A stretch of 40,199 nt of DNA, from assembly GCF_000002075.1 (NCBI RefSeq), contig NW_004797725.1, forward strand, positions 525,147 through 565,345, given 5' to 3'. Position numbers and translations under genes: made by a program. This DNA is from Aplysia californica (lineage: Eukaryota; Mollusca; Gastropoda; Aplysiida; Aplysiidae). The notes under the pieces were generated by a model. The model had not been told where the DNA came from, ran no database searches, and saw only the letters and a list, made by a program, of their open reading frames with translations. The first letter of the stretch is position 1. Every line of letters begins with the position of its first letter. Shown here piece by piece: positions 1-10,795 of this stretch.

Positions 1-101
1 GGGGGGGGGGTTTATAGGAGGTGAGTAAGAAAAATCAGATTTGAAAATAATCCTTTGAAACCATGAGAAGAAACAGATATGTTTGCACAGAATGAACGTA
101 C

Positions 102-304
102 TCTGATAAGCTGTTCATACTCCTTGATTTTCCGCTGTAGGATTTTCTCAGCTGCAGCTTTCTCTTCCTCCCTCGCTTTTTTAACTGCCTCTGACTTTTC
201 TTTTTTAGCTTGCACCCACACAGCTTCTTCTGCCTTGCGTAGAGCTTCCAACTTTTCTGCTTCAATTGATTCCAACACACGTTTCTGAATATCTTTGCCA
301 ATGC
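102..304 (-). CDS. C6orf163-like coiled-coil protein, internal exon
   Basis: This 203-bp minus-strand exon has an acceptor ending in ACAG just above 304 and a donor AGA|GTACGT just below 102. It reads through 67 whole codons after two bases that complete a split codon. The product starts IGKDIQKRVLES and becomes a highly charged coiled coil rich in A, E and K, with AEEAVWVQAKKEKSEAVKKA near its middle. The incoming phase (two bases) matches the outgoing phase (one base) of the exon at 1960-2218, giving the join THQRIV-G-IGKDIQ. Both parts resemble vertebrate C6orf163 as I remember it, which has a Y-x-THKDIL-x-IG segment followed by an A/E-rich helix with EVWAQA. The function of that protein is not known to me. 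Later exons lie beyond the left edge. The exon is well supported; the family name is less certain because no alignment was run. Confidence 0.62.
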
Positions 305-975
305 CTGTTATAGATTTTTAAAAAAGAAATTTTTAGCAATAAGGAAGAAAAATTCATTTAATTTGGTATTTCATGTTTCATAAATAAAAAATGCCAGGGC
401 TCTGGTTAAACTGGAAGTGTTTTCTTTCTTTCCTGACCCAGGCAATTCTTTGAAACAAAATAAAAATGCTAAAATGTTATATTAATCATGACACTTGCAA
501 TTGGCCTCTATTCTTATAGAGCTGGAGCCTATTTTGTCAAACTATTAATATTCACTAAAAAATGTCCATGATGTGAACAATTCAACCAGAGCAACGTATA
601 GGTATCCATGCTGGAGTCAATCTGGCTTTCAATCTGGAGATGTTCAACAGAAGTTTGATCTAGAATTGGTGCATTCATGCAAACGACCTCCAATAGGGCC
701 TCAAGCCTATGCTTGAAATTGAAGGTGAGCCCTTACTGACAATATTTGAGCTTCAGCCTAGATTGTTTCAACGGTTCTGGTATATCTATGCACAAATCTG
801 AGTTGCGTTAAAATGCACCGAAATTTGTTTACTTATGTGTCTGTTACCTGCTAGAATATGTGTAGGGCCTAAGCCTGTGGTGAGTATGTGTGTGTGTGTG
901 TGTTTGTGAGAGTGTGACTGTGTGTGTCTATGCGTGTGTTAGTGTGAGTGGTCGCACGCTCACGAGTGTGTGTGT

Positions 976-1012
<37 letters not shown>

Positions 1013-1959
1013 CGTGTGTGTGTGAGTGAGTGTATGTGTGTGTGTGTGTGTGTGCAGGCCTGCACACACGTGAATTTGCATGCATTTGTGTAATAGTCTT
1101 CTCAAGATAAGATAAACAAAGATGATGAATTTTTAAAACAGGAGAGAAACAAAACTGGTAGACAAAAAATAAATTGTTAAAAAAACAAACAAACAGAAAT
1201 AGGTAGAAAGACTGAGAAGATTTAAGAAGTTTATATAATATTTATTTTATAGAATCTTACACTTACAAATGTGTAGATAAAAGACTATTTTTTTTTTGGG
1301 CGTAAAATCTGACTCAGTGGCAGTTGGGTTCATTCAAGCCATGACATTAACTCATCCTCTTGCTGTTCCTGATGATTTTAGCCTTTTGAAAACTGCATTA
1401 AACCAACATAAGGATCTGTTTAAATACGTATACATTAATTGTGAAAATTTAATTTTCCCTTTTCCATTTCCTTCAAGACCACCAAAAGAATTCACAATAA
1501 ATGCGTATTTTGTACATCGCATACACAGGTAATAATAATATAGTTTGCTTGCCTCTAGCAAGATAATATTAGAACAATCTGTAGCTTGTGTCTTCCTTTG
1601 CGACAAAGCAACATAGCATGCTAGTTTTCATTGATATAAGTATAGTCTAGAGGAGTAGCCTATATATATTATATTATCCATGTTAACGGACGTAGTGTCT
1701 CTTTCTCTTAGTGTCTGAGTTTTGTTTAAAATTGATCCTCTAGATTATTTTATTACATGCAGGAATGAAAAAAAAAATCCCAGTGAGGAGTTTTAATTGT
1801 TCTTGTTAACTTTTTGTATTATTAATCAGTGTACTCGCTTTGGAGCATATGCCAATGTATTATTTGTCCTACTGTTATCAATCAGACAGATACCTAGATC
1901 TATAAATAGGAATATCACTAAGAAAATAGTTATAAATTTGAAACATCCAGCAAACATAC
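305..1959 (-). other. Intron of the C6orf163-like gene
   Basis: A 1,655-bp AT-rich intron joins the two exons with matching phase. It holds a long TG microsatellite and otherwise no recognised gene. A plus-strand open stretch at about 1296-1532 has no splice sites around it and no recognisable protein. Confidence 0.6.
885..1060. repeat. (TG)n microsatellite with interruptions
   Basis: About 175 bp of alternating TG, broken by GAG, GAC and GCG variants. It accounts for the apparent Cys/Val and His/Thr open frames on the two strands. Confidence 0.95.
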
Positions 1960-2218
1960 CAACAATCCTTTGATGAGTGAAATTCTGCACATATACTGGT
2001 TTTGTCTCTTCATAACGCCTGGGGACTCCACTATATTTTGGTGCCAGGGCTGGTAAGCTTAAACCTGGTACAGTCCCAGCCATCCTGTCAGTTCTATGGT
2101 TAATTACAAAAGGTATGCCAACGGCAACAGAGCATGCAAAACTTCTTGGATAGTCAATATCTACAAATCCAAGAGGCTGTTGGCGATCATCATTGACATC
2201 ATATAGATCTATGTTATG
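1960..2218 (-). CDS. C6orf163-like protein, 5' coding exon (upstream limit uncertain)
   Basis: The minus-strand open frame runs from a stop at 2219-2221 down to a good donor, GTTG|GTATGT, at 1960/1959. It encodes a stretch containing GFVDIDYPRSFACSVAVGIP, then a linker, then YEETKPVYVQNFTHQRIV. This resembles the N-terminus of vertebrate C6orf163, which as I recall has DYTNFVCCAV and later EYKPLKTRFYTHKDIL. An in-frame ATG at 2083-2081 exists, but the conserved-looking segment lies upstream of it, so the true start is probably upstream of 2180, perhaps in another exon. A possible acceptor, CCAACAG, ends at 2177. No in-frame ATG occurs between 2083 and the stop. The outgoing phase of one base fits the exon at 102-304. 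Confidence 0.58.
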
Positions 2219-3766
2219 TTAAATGTCTATGGGCTATTCAAAATTAATCCAGATTTTGTTGCTGAAGGCGGTGTCACTTGGAATACCTGACAATTACTAT
2301 TCACTCTATCCTTTCAAATCATAACGAGGGTAATATCCTAGGCCCTTCTTCTAATTAAAATTAACTTCGCAATCGTGTTCTTATCTGAGAAAGGGTACTG
2401 TCACTGAGTTGAGGCTGAAGGCATCGACTGTTCACGTGTCGGGAGAGGCAAACATATACTGAGAAATAGTATGCTTTCTGGTCCTGATTACAACAACATG
2501 CACTTCTAGGTATTTGTTTCAAACTTTAATATTGTTTTCCACAGAATAATGTATAAAAAGGCTTTGTAATCACAGCAGAATCTATTTCATTTTGGAGCAG
2601 CACAGAGCACTCCAAGAATCAACTTTACACTGTCTGCTAGCGTCTATTGTTGCTAGTAGAGATCTCGCGTGAAAAGTCACATGACAGCAAACTTCCTGGC
2701 AAGGTGGTCACAGAACCTTTTGTGTGTTGGGAGAGGTTGTTTGTTTACAATGCGTACTCTAGTTTAATTCATCAGTTTTGACCTGGTTGACACGTTTTAT
2801 TTTGGCTCAGCAGGAAATTACAGGTACACATCGCATTTCTTAAGATGCACAGTCTTTAAAAACTTCTTTTGCATCTCAAGGGTGCATGTTTTGTGTACGG
2901 TACTAAATATAGTAATGTGGCTGAGAACATAAACAAGGTAAAAATGCACGTGTCGTGTGTGTAGTGTTCTGAATCCTTTTCATTGAAGGAAGCGACTTCT
3001 TCAATTGTTCTTCGCTTTTGTCAAAAGTAAAAGGTAGAACGACAGTGGGGGCTTCTTTTTTTAAGTCGGAAAGAAAAGTAGCGACATGTGTAAGGAGGAA
3101 AAGCAATTATGCTTGCATTACAGTGCTGCGACAGTTCCCGACCAGAGAATTGGACCATTCCATGCCATGCGTGTCACGCTATGCTATGGCATGGTCACCA
3201 CCATGGACCATGTCACATGTGCAGCAGAAATTACTTTATAAATGCTTGCAGTGCATGGTCCTCACGAGTGGATTGCACCCATGTGGCTATTTTAATTTTC
3301 ATGAAAAAATGATTCAGAGGTTTGGGGGTTGAAGTAGGCTTTTAGTTTGTCTTCTTGTTCCCTTTTCAACCAACCAAGGCTGCCAAGGGCTGTTTATAAT
3401 TAAACATCCTCTGCTGGGTTTGGTCCCAAGACCAAGAGTCTTGTCAAGAGTACAAGCAGATAGTCTAGCTAGATCTAGAGAACGACAGATAAAAGCCATT
3501 GGCAGATATTTATAGTAACAGTAACAGCCACCTTGTTTGACGTCATTGAGGGATTCCCACTTTCAATGACTTTGTCAGTCACTAGTCACGGTGGCACCAT
3601 GACCGCATGATGGCAGCCACATGTACGACAGCCTGCCGACTTGGATTATTTTCTTCTTTGCAACTTGCTCTAAATGTTCGGTTTGGTTGTCTGTGATTGT
3701 GCAGCACCTTTCTTCTGCCCAGATTGACTATCTGATGCTGTACACTATGATGATGTAAGGCCACCT
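2219..3766. other. Intergenic region upstream of the C6orf163-like gene
   Basis: No gene was recognised. The promoter and any 5' exon of the minus-strand gene should lie here or just above. Around 3160-3220 there is a cluster of CATG-containing short palindromes with no clear function. Confidence 0.5.
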
Positions 3767-4516
3767 CTATTCTCACCCGGGATGAGAATAGTGCAGGCTA
3801 ATCTTTTGGCTATTCTCACCCGGTGCGCGTTCACCGTTATAGCCTAGATCTAGGCCAACAAATTTTGCGTTCACCCTAAACCACAGAATTCTACACTGTG
3901 ATAACAGAAAAATTGTAGAATTCTGTGCCGTGAACAAACGTTCCATTACAACTGTAGCCTACTAAAAGTGTACAATTTTGTATGTGGGCAGTGGAGAGAG
4001 AGAGAGAGAGAAAGAAACAGAGAGAGTAGCGCGAGAACTTCCGGTCAAAACAAAATGGCGACCCGCGTAGTTCGGCTCGATTCGAAAAGTTAAATAGCCG
4101 TAGCATCTTTGTAGACAACCAAATTAATTTACTTTTGTGTTTTAACATCATTTTTTAACTTTGTTATGGTCAATTTGATCGTCCACACCGATAGACAGTA
4201 TTCAGAAAGAGAGAGAGAGAGAGGGGGAGGAGTAGAACTTCCGGGCAAAACAAAATGGCGACCCGCGTAGTTCGGCTTGATTTGAACAGTGAAATAGCCA
4301 TAGCATCTTTGAAGACGATCAAATTAGCTTACTTTTGTGCTATAACGTAATTTTTTCTTGGCTTTTATCAATTTGATCATCCACATCGATAGAAAGTATT
4401 CCGAAATGAGGAAAAACAGGTCTTGTTTCAAACCGGGTGAGAATAGCCTACGGCCGCAAGTCTCACCCGGGGTGAGAGGTCGATCGTATTTCTATTCTCA
4501 CCCCGGATGAGAATAG
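3767..4516. mobile_element. Palindrome-ended repeat element, possible non-autonomous transposon
   Basis: Each end of this 750-bp block is a 25-bp near-palindrome. The left one (3767-3791) begins CTATTCTCACCCGGG and the right one (4492-4516) begins CTATTCTCACCCCGG; both end GATGAGAATAG. A second pair lies just inside: GGCTATTCTCACCCGG at 3808-3823 and its reverse complement, CCGGGTGAGAATAGCC, at 4433-4448. A 17-bp palindrome sits at 4461-4477. A perfect 14-bp inverted repeat, CACAGAATTCTACA, occupies 3882-3895 and 3914-3927. No transposase is encoded. The symmetry supports a foldback or MITE-like element, but I cannot name the family and no target duplication is clear. Confidence 0.55.
3992..4404. 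repeat. Tandem duplication, 200-bp period, with ETS- and YY1-like sites
   Basis: Two diverged copies lie head to tail. Each begins with a GA-rich tract and continues ACTTCCGG (4037-4044 and 4237-4244), then AAAATGGCG (4052-4060 and 4252-4260), then ACCCGCGTAGTTCGGCT. The spacing between copies is exactly 200 bp. ACTTCCGG is the reverse complement of an ETS/GABP core and AAAATGGCG resembles a YY1 site, a pairing common in housekeeping promoters. Promoter activity is inferred only. Confidence 0.7.
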
Positions 4517-5491
4517 CCACTGAGAATAAGAAGACTCAGAGTAGGCCTAGATTTATCTACGTCAATTTGGATACGAAAGCAAGTTCAAAGTTCAATGATG
4601 CTTCGATCCGGATCGTTTCTTTTAAGGTTTTGTAAGCACAAGAAATTAAACACAAGAGATTGGACTCATTAGGACACTGAGCTGCAAATGGAGTAGAACT
4701 ATAAGGGGAAGGAGCTTGGAAACTGCAAACCGCGCGCTACGCAAAATCATCACTTCAGTAGAACACGGCTAATACATAGCGGGACATTTGGTTCCTGAAG
4801 AAAAATTCCGCTGTAGGCAAGGTCCCGCTATAGGAATACAAAGTGGAAATTACCAAAACATTTCTAAAAATCCACACATGTATATGATTAGGCCTACCTC
4901 CCTTCCATTGTTCCTTTAAAAAAATAATAATTTGCACTTCAGATTAGTCTTTCTTTTCTTGTCAACTTCGTTGGTTATTTAGGCCTTTAATTCGAGTGAG
5001 AAGCATTTCCTTTTGTCTTTGTTGGCAGCCATCTTTTCTTTGGTCTCATTGCTTGTGCTGTCTATTGTACCGATAGGCTTACTGTAGAACTGGTGAAGTA
5101 GATGCCTGCATATCTGAGCATCAAGGATTGCTCTTCAATGAATCAGGAATCACACACTACACACTCTCCTCTTCTTACTAGCTTAGGACTATGGCCTCTG
5201 CCTATACTCTCTCTTGGAGTGGCTCACGTAATGCGTCGCTCTGCACCATCCCTCTCTGCCTCTGCCCGCCCCCACTCACTCTTAACTGGATGAGCCAATC
5301 GCAGCACCGCACCGCTGACTGCCTATTTGGAGCCCGCCTACAGCCCCCCCAACCCCCTTCCCCCCAGATAGAGCTTGCTCGATCTCTCCCGTTGTATCCG
5401 AGTTCGGGCCATGATTTCGAACATGATTATCTCGAATAAAGAAAGCAGTAAAGGTGACAGGAAAACAATTTTTAGAGAAGAAACATTTTTT
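4517..5491. other. Intergenic region, no gene seen
   Basis: Contains a short inverted repeat (TAGCGGGAC at 4777-4785 with its complement at 4822-4830) and a C-rich stretch near 5340-5370. No coding sequence was recognised. Confidence 0.5.
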
Positions 5492-5575
5492 GGTAGCTGT
5501 CAGATTTTGAACCTGGGACCTATTGAATGACAGGCTTAGTACTTCTAGACCAAGAGAGCCCCCTTGGTAAGGGTT
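5492..5575 (-). repeat. tRNA-like sequence (SINE or tRNA pseudogene remnant)
   Basis: The minus strand has an A-box-like GGCTCTCTTGGTCTAGAAG (5560-5542) and a B-box-like AGGTTCAAAATCT (5514-5502) at tRNA-like spacing. The anticodon arm and acceptor stem do not pair well, so a working tRNA is unlikely. Confidence 0.35.
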
Positions 5576-5822
5576 ACCCTAACAAGGGGCGAATGCTGAC
5601 TTGTTTGACTGGGGTTTTCAAAGTAAGACAAAGAATATGAAGCCGCACACGGAAAAAAGCTTTCCCGCAATAAGACCATTAACACTTTTCCATCACATCT
5701 CGCTGATAAGCAAGATGGCCAAATTTCCGCTCCCGTCACAAAACCCCAATCTGAGATGTTAACCACCCAGTTTCTTTGGATTTCCCCCAAAATGCCTGTG
5801 ATGGCAAGGATTTTTTTTTACT

Positions 5823-6275
5823 ATATGTGAGGCAGCGTGGTGGAATCAGGCTCTCGTCAATTTTTGGGCATCATGTAGAATTATTGGTATCATCTTAAAG
5901 CTTGTTCACTTGTCTTTATTTGTTCTTTGAAAAAAATATCCATTTATCTTGAATACAAGTCGAGATATTTGGGAAAGAAGGAGGTGGGGGTCACTTGTTT
6001 TCAGAAGTAAAATTACTGAGAAAATGGCCGCCAAAGATTAGTTATGTCCTTAGCTTAAGAGTCCGTGGTAACTGAAAATCTACATTTTTTGTGCCTTTAA
6101 TCAACGTTTTTCAGAAAAATTCACACTGAAATGAGTTTTTTAATGGGCATGAAAGGTGTTGAGCCAAAAAACAAAATTTGATAAAAATTCACAAACCTGT
6201 GGAAAAATTCAAGTTTCTTCACTTTGATTATTTTGACGAGAGCCTGATTCTACCACGCTGCCGTGCCTCACATAT
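5823..6275 (+). mobile_element. 453-bp inverted-repeat element, family R1, copy A
   Basis: The left end, ATATGTGAGGCAGCGTGGTG, continues AATCAGGCTCTCGTCAA. It is mirrored at the right end by TTGACGAGAGCCTGATTCT followed by ACCACGCTGC and CCTCACATAT. No coding capacity is seen. Related copies occur at 10796-11143 and, inverted, at 18565-19011. This fits a MITE of unassigned superfamily. Confidence 0.8.
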
Positions 6276-8101
6276 GAGCCTTGTGATTGCAAAGTGTTAA
6301 ATTTGTTCCCAGTGTGGACCAAATGTAATTACTTTTAAAAAACTTGCTGTGGGAATTTCTCCGAACAGTTTCCATTCTAGAGATTTTTTGGTTATATCGA
6401 GAGTTCGGCATCGTCTTTCATTCTGCCATTCTGCGATTCTGCGAGGACTTGGAAAAACCATTTTTTGCATCGAATTCAATTTCTAGAGCTAGAGATTTTT
6501 AGACGTCTGAATATTCAGACTTCAATTGTGGTTGCGGCAACGTTCCCGGACTATACTTCATTTGAAAATGCCTTCAAAAGGTACTGCAAGAAAACAAGAC
6601 TGCTTGACTTTGACAGTAACTTATTTTGCATTTAGCCACCCCTAAAGCAAAAACTAAAATAAAAGAACAAAATAATCCCTCCATAGCCCCGCGCCCTCCC
6701 CCCGTTCACACCTAAAACACACGAGTGTGCGCGAGGGCCATTCCCAAATAGCCAAAATATCTCGAGAACGGAAACCGTTCGAAGAAATAGAGTTTAGTGA
6801 AATTTCCTGACCATTCGGAGAAATAGAGCCAGCCTTTTTACATTGTAATTTTAATTGAAGACTAAAAAGATGTGAAGGTTAATTTTTACTTTCACTCCCG
6901 CTCACAGATGCGCTACTTCGGGGTGTCAAACTGCAGTACTGTTTGGTGGAGATCACAAACAAAGCCACTAAAACTGTCGCAAATCAATATTTTCAACATC
7001 AAATTATGGGTTAAAACATGGGGGTGGGGGGTGCTCCCCAGTAACCCCCCAGATTTTCTTTTACTCAAGGGGGGCAGGCCCCCCTGGAACCCCCTGATTG
7101 GTCCAAAGCACGTCTATCTCTATTAAGAACAATCTAGAATTTTAAAAACTATTAATTTGCAACGGAAATGAAGTTGATATTCGTGTTCAGCGCATCAATA
7201 TTTAGTAGAAAATGGACAACTGGTAGCTAAGTGTGAGATGGGAGGGAAAGTAAAAAAATACCGATGTGACTATGTGAGGCCCATACAACAAAAACAGATG
7301 GCAAAGAAGCAGAGATGACAATACTAAAATGTATCAATTTTGTTTCAAATTTGACTGTCTTTGTTTTGCCTTTTGCAGCCAGGAGCCAATGCCACAATTC
7401 ATAATAATCATGCCATGACCTGAAATCTTATAGGGCAATAAAAAGAGGGGGGAAATTAAGCACTCACAGCAGCCATGAGGTCATTAGGAGTTAGACCCCC
7501 TTCACCTTTATTTTTAAGGTCGACTCAACCAACCCAGTATAATTAAATTTAGCTTTCATTACTGTACAATCCATGCCGGCTTTAAGCACGGTCATCAGGA
7601 GAAAGCCAAGCGTGCTTGAGTGCGAAGTAGACATTGTTCTAATCCAGAGATTTTTAAGTTGAAAATTTCTTGACTTATTACCCATTGTTTGTGAGTAGTG
7701 GTTGCGCAAAAGTGTGCCTTGTCATTTTTATCCGTCATGGTAGTTTTTTTTTTTTCTTTTTGTGGTCGAATCAAAGTAGTCAAATGGGAAAGGAAAACTT
7801 AATTTAGACGGCCAGTCACGATACAGCACACAAGGCCTAGGCTTACACACTCCCTGTGAGTACCACTGCCCGCTTTGCCACATTCATCCCACCTCGAGCG
7901 TGATTAAACAGGATTAACGGGTAGCGAGGGGCAAAGGTGAATTCGCTGCCAGCCTCCCTTTCTCGTCACCCTGACTCTCTTTGAGTATTTTTTTTCATCT
8001 GTGTGTAGCTTTGCCCTACTAGGCTAGATCTATCCAGTGAAGAAGCGTCTATATAATCAAATAATCACTGCTTCCCTTCCTAATTTTGAAACATTGTCGC
8101 A
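6276..8101. other. Intergenic region, no gene seen
   Basis: AT-rich. A G/C-run stretch at about 7020-7100 alternates GGGG and CCCC tracts that could fold back, and looks like part of a decayed repeat. No coding sequence was recognised. Confidence 0.5.
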
Positions 8102-9355
8102 GTCAAATTCACCCATAGACATAAACCTCATAAATTAAATGTAAAAAGACATTCTTAATCACCAATGAACAATATTATTCAATATAGACTATGCCTAACC
8201 TTCAAAACGATTTCTTTGCAAGACAGAAATAGCCTGTTCGCCCCTATCGGGCCACTCCATAAGCAGTCACAAGCTTTGATTAAGTAAGCTTAAAGTGAGG
8301 CTGGAAGAGTCTACCAAAAGAGTTGGAGGGAACATGTACACAGCTCCCCAAACTGTTTCATTGCCACATATACCCTGTTCACCCCTTTCGAGCCACAGTT
8401 ATAAGTAGTCACATGCGCTGATTATGTAAGCGAACTATTACACTGGTCGAGTCTACCTCACAGATGTGAGGGGAACTAACTCCTAATAATATCTTGACTG
8501 CTGCGAGTGCTTGTTTTTTTTCCTTGACTTTTTACCGTCCTATAATCAGATCGTGACCTCGATTATGACACCGGCTCCTGGCTGCGAAAAGCTTGACAAA
8601 AACAGCCAAATGTGTGGAAAACATGTCACAGTAGTACTGACATCTCTGCTGCTTTCCTTGGTGTTCGTGTATTCAGATCTAAAGTTAAATTTAAGGTTAG
8701 TTAGAATAAATATTTGATGAAATACTTTCTCGGTTATTTTAGCGGTTGAATAATATGCATACAACATGAATTCAGGATTTGTTTTCATTCACAACTCATT
8801 GTTGCTGCCTCAAGTAAGATTCTTGTGTAAGTGTGATGTCTCCTGAGCTCCTGGCCCTATCTGGTCCCAGCTCACTTTGATTACCCTGTCAAACAAGTCA
8901 GCCTTCGCCCCTGGATCTATCCTATGTCCATGAGCGCGGCCATGTGCTTCTCTCTGCCTTCCTCTCCGTGCTCGTGTGTGTGTGTGTGTGTCTACATCAC
9001 TTGCGTTTCTCTTAACACACTCACTGCTGCGGTGTAGACTATGTTCAAACTTCGATAGGTCATCATGAAAGTATTGACTGTCTTGTATATGAAGCGTGCC
9101 TGAAGCCGAAGTTACCGTGCTTAAAGGCGTGTAATTTATAAGCAAAATCCGTTTAATGTGCTCGAGTCCGGAATGTGCTTTATGCCGGCGTGTTTAAAGC
9201 CGGCACAGACTGTATTAGTTGTGTACTTGTGACTGCTTGAGAGTGGCCCAAAAGGGGTGAACAGGGTATATATGTGTGGCAACGAATCGGTTTTGGGTGT
9301 TGTGCATACTGTTCATTGGTAATTTTTTAGGCCTACATCTATGGGTGAATTTGAC
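8102..9355. mobile_element. 1.25-kb inverted-repeat element
   Basis: A perfect 17-bp inverted repeat, GTCAAATTCACCCATAG, bounds the block (8102-8118 and 9339-9355). Further in, a module of about 40 bp reading CCCTGTTCACCCCTTTCG, then GCCAC, then AGTCAC, occurs twice in direct orientation (8231-8280 and about 8371-8412) and once inverted (about 9222-9275). The middle holds a TG microsatellite (8974-8991) and a hairpin around GCCGGCGTGTTTAAAGCCGGC (9185-9205). No transposase is seen. It resembles a non-autonomous DNA transposon or foldback element. Confidence 0.6.
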
Positions 9356-10199
9356 AGCATATTTTTAGGATCTATTATTCTGTAACTGGTACATTGTCCT
9401 GTTCTTCTTTTCATATTTTCCTTTTTCCTGTTTGCAAGTAAGTACAAAGTACCCCTTGTTGGATGAATCTGAGGAAAACAACAAAAAAAGAACATATACT
9501 GTAGAAGGTTTCTGACTGGTGTTTGAGTTTGAGTGACTGCGTGTAATGTTTAGTTAGATCTAGGCCTGATGCACGACATGCGTAAATGCCGTAAAACACT
9601 AGACAGGCCTCTATAGGATTAAAGATTAGCCAAATAAACCTAATGAGCTGCGCTCGAAGAACTTATAACGTACTTGTTCAACGAATCACAAGAGAAAATG
9701 TTTCTCGAGGATGATTCTGCATGAATTTACGATTTACGGTCGTGGGTGGTCGCTTGGAAAGCCACGTGGCTGGTCTGTCGTCTCTATGACTAGATCTATG
9801 ACTATCTCCAACAGTTTTCTCTTAGGCTATCTGTTCCTGACGTCTATAGTGCAGATTCATTACACTGAGTTCGTCCTCCCCACCCCATTCAACGCTGTTG
9901 TTTTCTTAACCCCTGTTGGAGAATCCTTCACAAAACAGTCACGTGTCGTCACATTATCTGCCAAAATGACCCCCTCCTCCAAGGGAGACCACAAGAGTAA
10001 TAATATCAAGCCAATTGAGATGACTGCGTCCCTTCCTCCCCTTGCAAAGGTTCATGTAAACGCACGCTCCGCATAAACACACGCTAAGGAGCCCCCTCCC
10101 CCCCGAGCACCGTGAGTTTAGGCGGAGACTACTGTATTGTATCGGCATGCACATCGAAAAATAATCGTTTAGAACCAGAAGTATGGAGATGGGGCAGTT
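9356..10199. other. Intergenic region, no gene seen
   Basis: A plus-strand open frame of about 120 codons (9711-10076) has no recognisable domain and is treated as chance. Base composition becomes more GC-rich towards 10200. Confidence 0.45.
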
Positions 10200-10354
10200 T
10201 TCGTGGGCGCCGCACAGACACTCCCGCTGCCTTTTCGCCACCGCTGCCTCTCCGTCCGCGTAAAGAGCAGCCAGGCAGGCCCGAATACTCGCGTTGCCAC
10301 GAGCCGAGTCCTGCTGGCGCGCACGGAGAGAGCCGCACGGCAGCGCAGCAGCGG
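10200..10354 (+). promoter_or_regulatory. GC/CpG-rich stretch, candidate PGC-1 promoter or 5' UTR
   Basis: This is the most CpG-dense part of an otherwise AT-rich window. It contains CGTGGGCGCCGC, CGCGTTGCCACG and GGCGCGCACGG and runs straight into the assembly gap. It lies 1.0 kb upstream of the first recognised PGC-1 coding exon, where a transcription start would be expected. The assignment rests on composition and position only. Confidence 0.4.
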
Positions 10355-10795
10355 NNNNNNNNNNNNNNNNNNNNNNNNNNNNNNNNNNNNNNNNNNNNNN
10401 NNNNNNNNNNNNNNNNNNNNNNNNNNNNNNNNNNNNNNNNNNNNNNNNNNNNNNNNNNNNNNNNNNNNNNNNNNNNNNNNNNNNNNNNNNNNNNNNNNNN
10501 NNNNNNNNNNNNNNNNNNNNNNNNNNNNNNNNNNNNNNNNNNNNNNNNNNNNNNNNNNNNNNNNNNNNNNNNNNNNNNNNNNNNNNNNNNNNNNNNNNNN
10601 NNNNNNNNNNNNNNNNNNNNNNNNNNNNNNNNNNNNNNNNNNNNNNNNNNNNNNNNNNNNNNNNNNNNNNNNNNNNNNNNNNNNNNNNNNNNNNNNNNNN
10701 NNNNNNNNNNNNNNNNNNNNNNNNNNNNNNNNNNNNNNNNNNNNNNNNNNNNNNNNNNNNNNNNNNNNNNNNNNNNNNNNNNNNNNNNNNNNNNN
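10355..10795. other. Assembly gap (441 N)
   Basis: A run of 441 unknown bases. The left flank is CpG-rich and the right flank is a copy of the R1 inverted-repeat family, so both flanks are hard to assemble. The gap may hide the first PGC-1 coding exon. Confidence 1.

Noticed and set aside
885-1105. His/Thr-rich and Cys/Val-rich open frames
   Set aside because: Translations of the TG microsatellite.
1296-1532. 78-codon open frame with coding-like composition (MTLTHPLAVPDDFSLLKTAL)
   Set aside because: It sits in the C6orf163-like intron on the opposite strand, without acceptor and donor sites in phase. No family recognised.
2552-2560. TATAAAAAG on the plus strand
   Set aside because: A good TATA box by sequence, but no plus-strand gene begins downstream and the nearby gene runs the other way.
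4054-4300. ATGGCGACCCGCGTAGTTCG as a possible first coding exon (MATRVVRLD)
   Set aside because: It occurs in both tandem copies inside a repeat, the first copy stops after 12 codons, and no donor in the required phase is evident. ATGGCG is better explained as the YY1-like site.
5492-5575. Functional tRNA gene on the minus strand
   Set aside because: A- and B-box-like sequences exist, but stems do not pair properly; kept only as a tRNA-like remnant.
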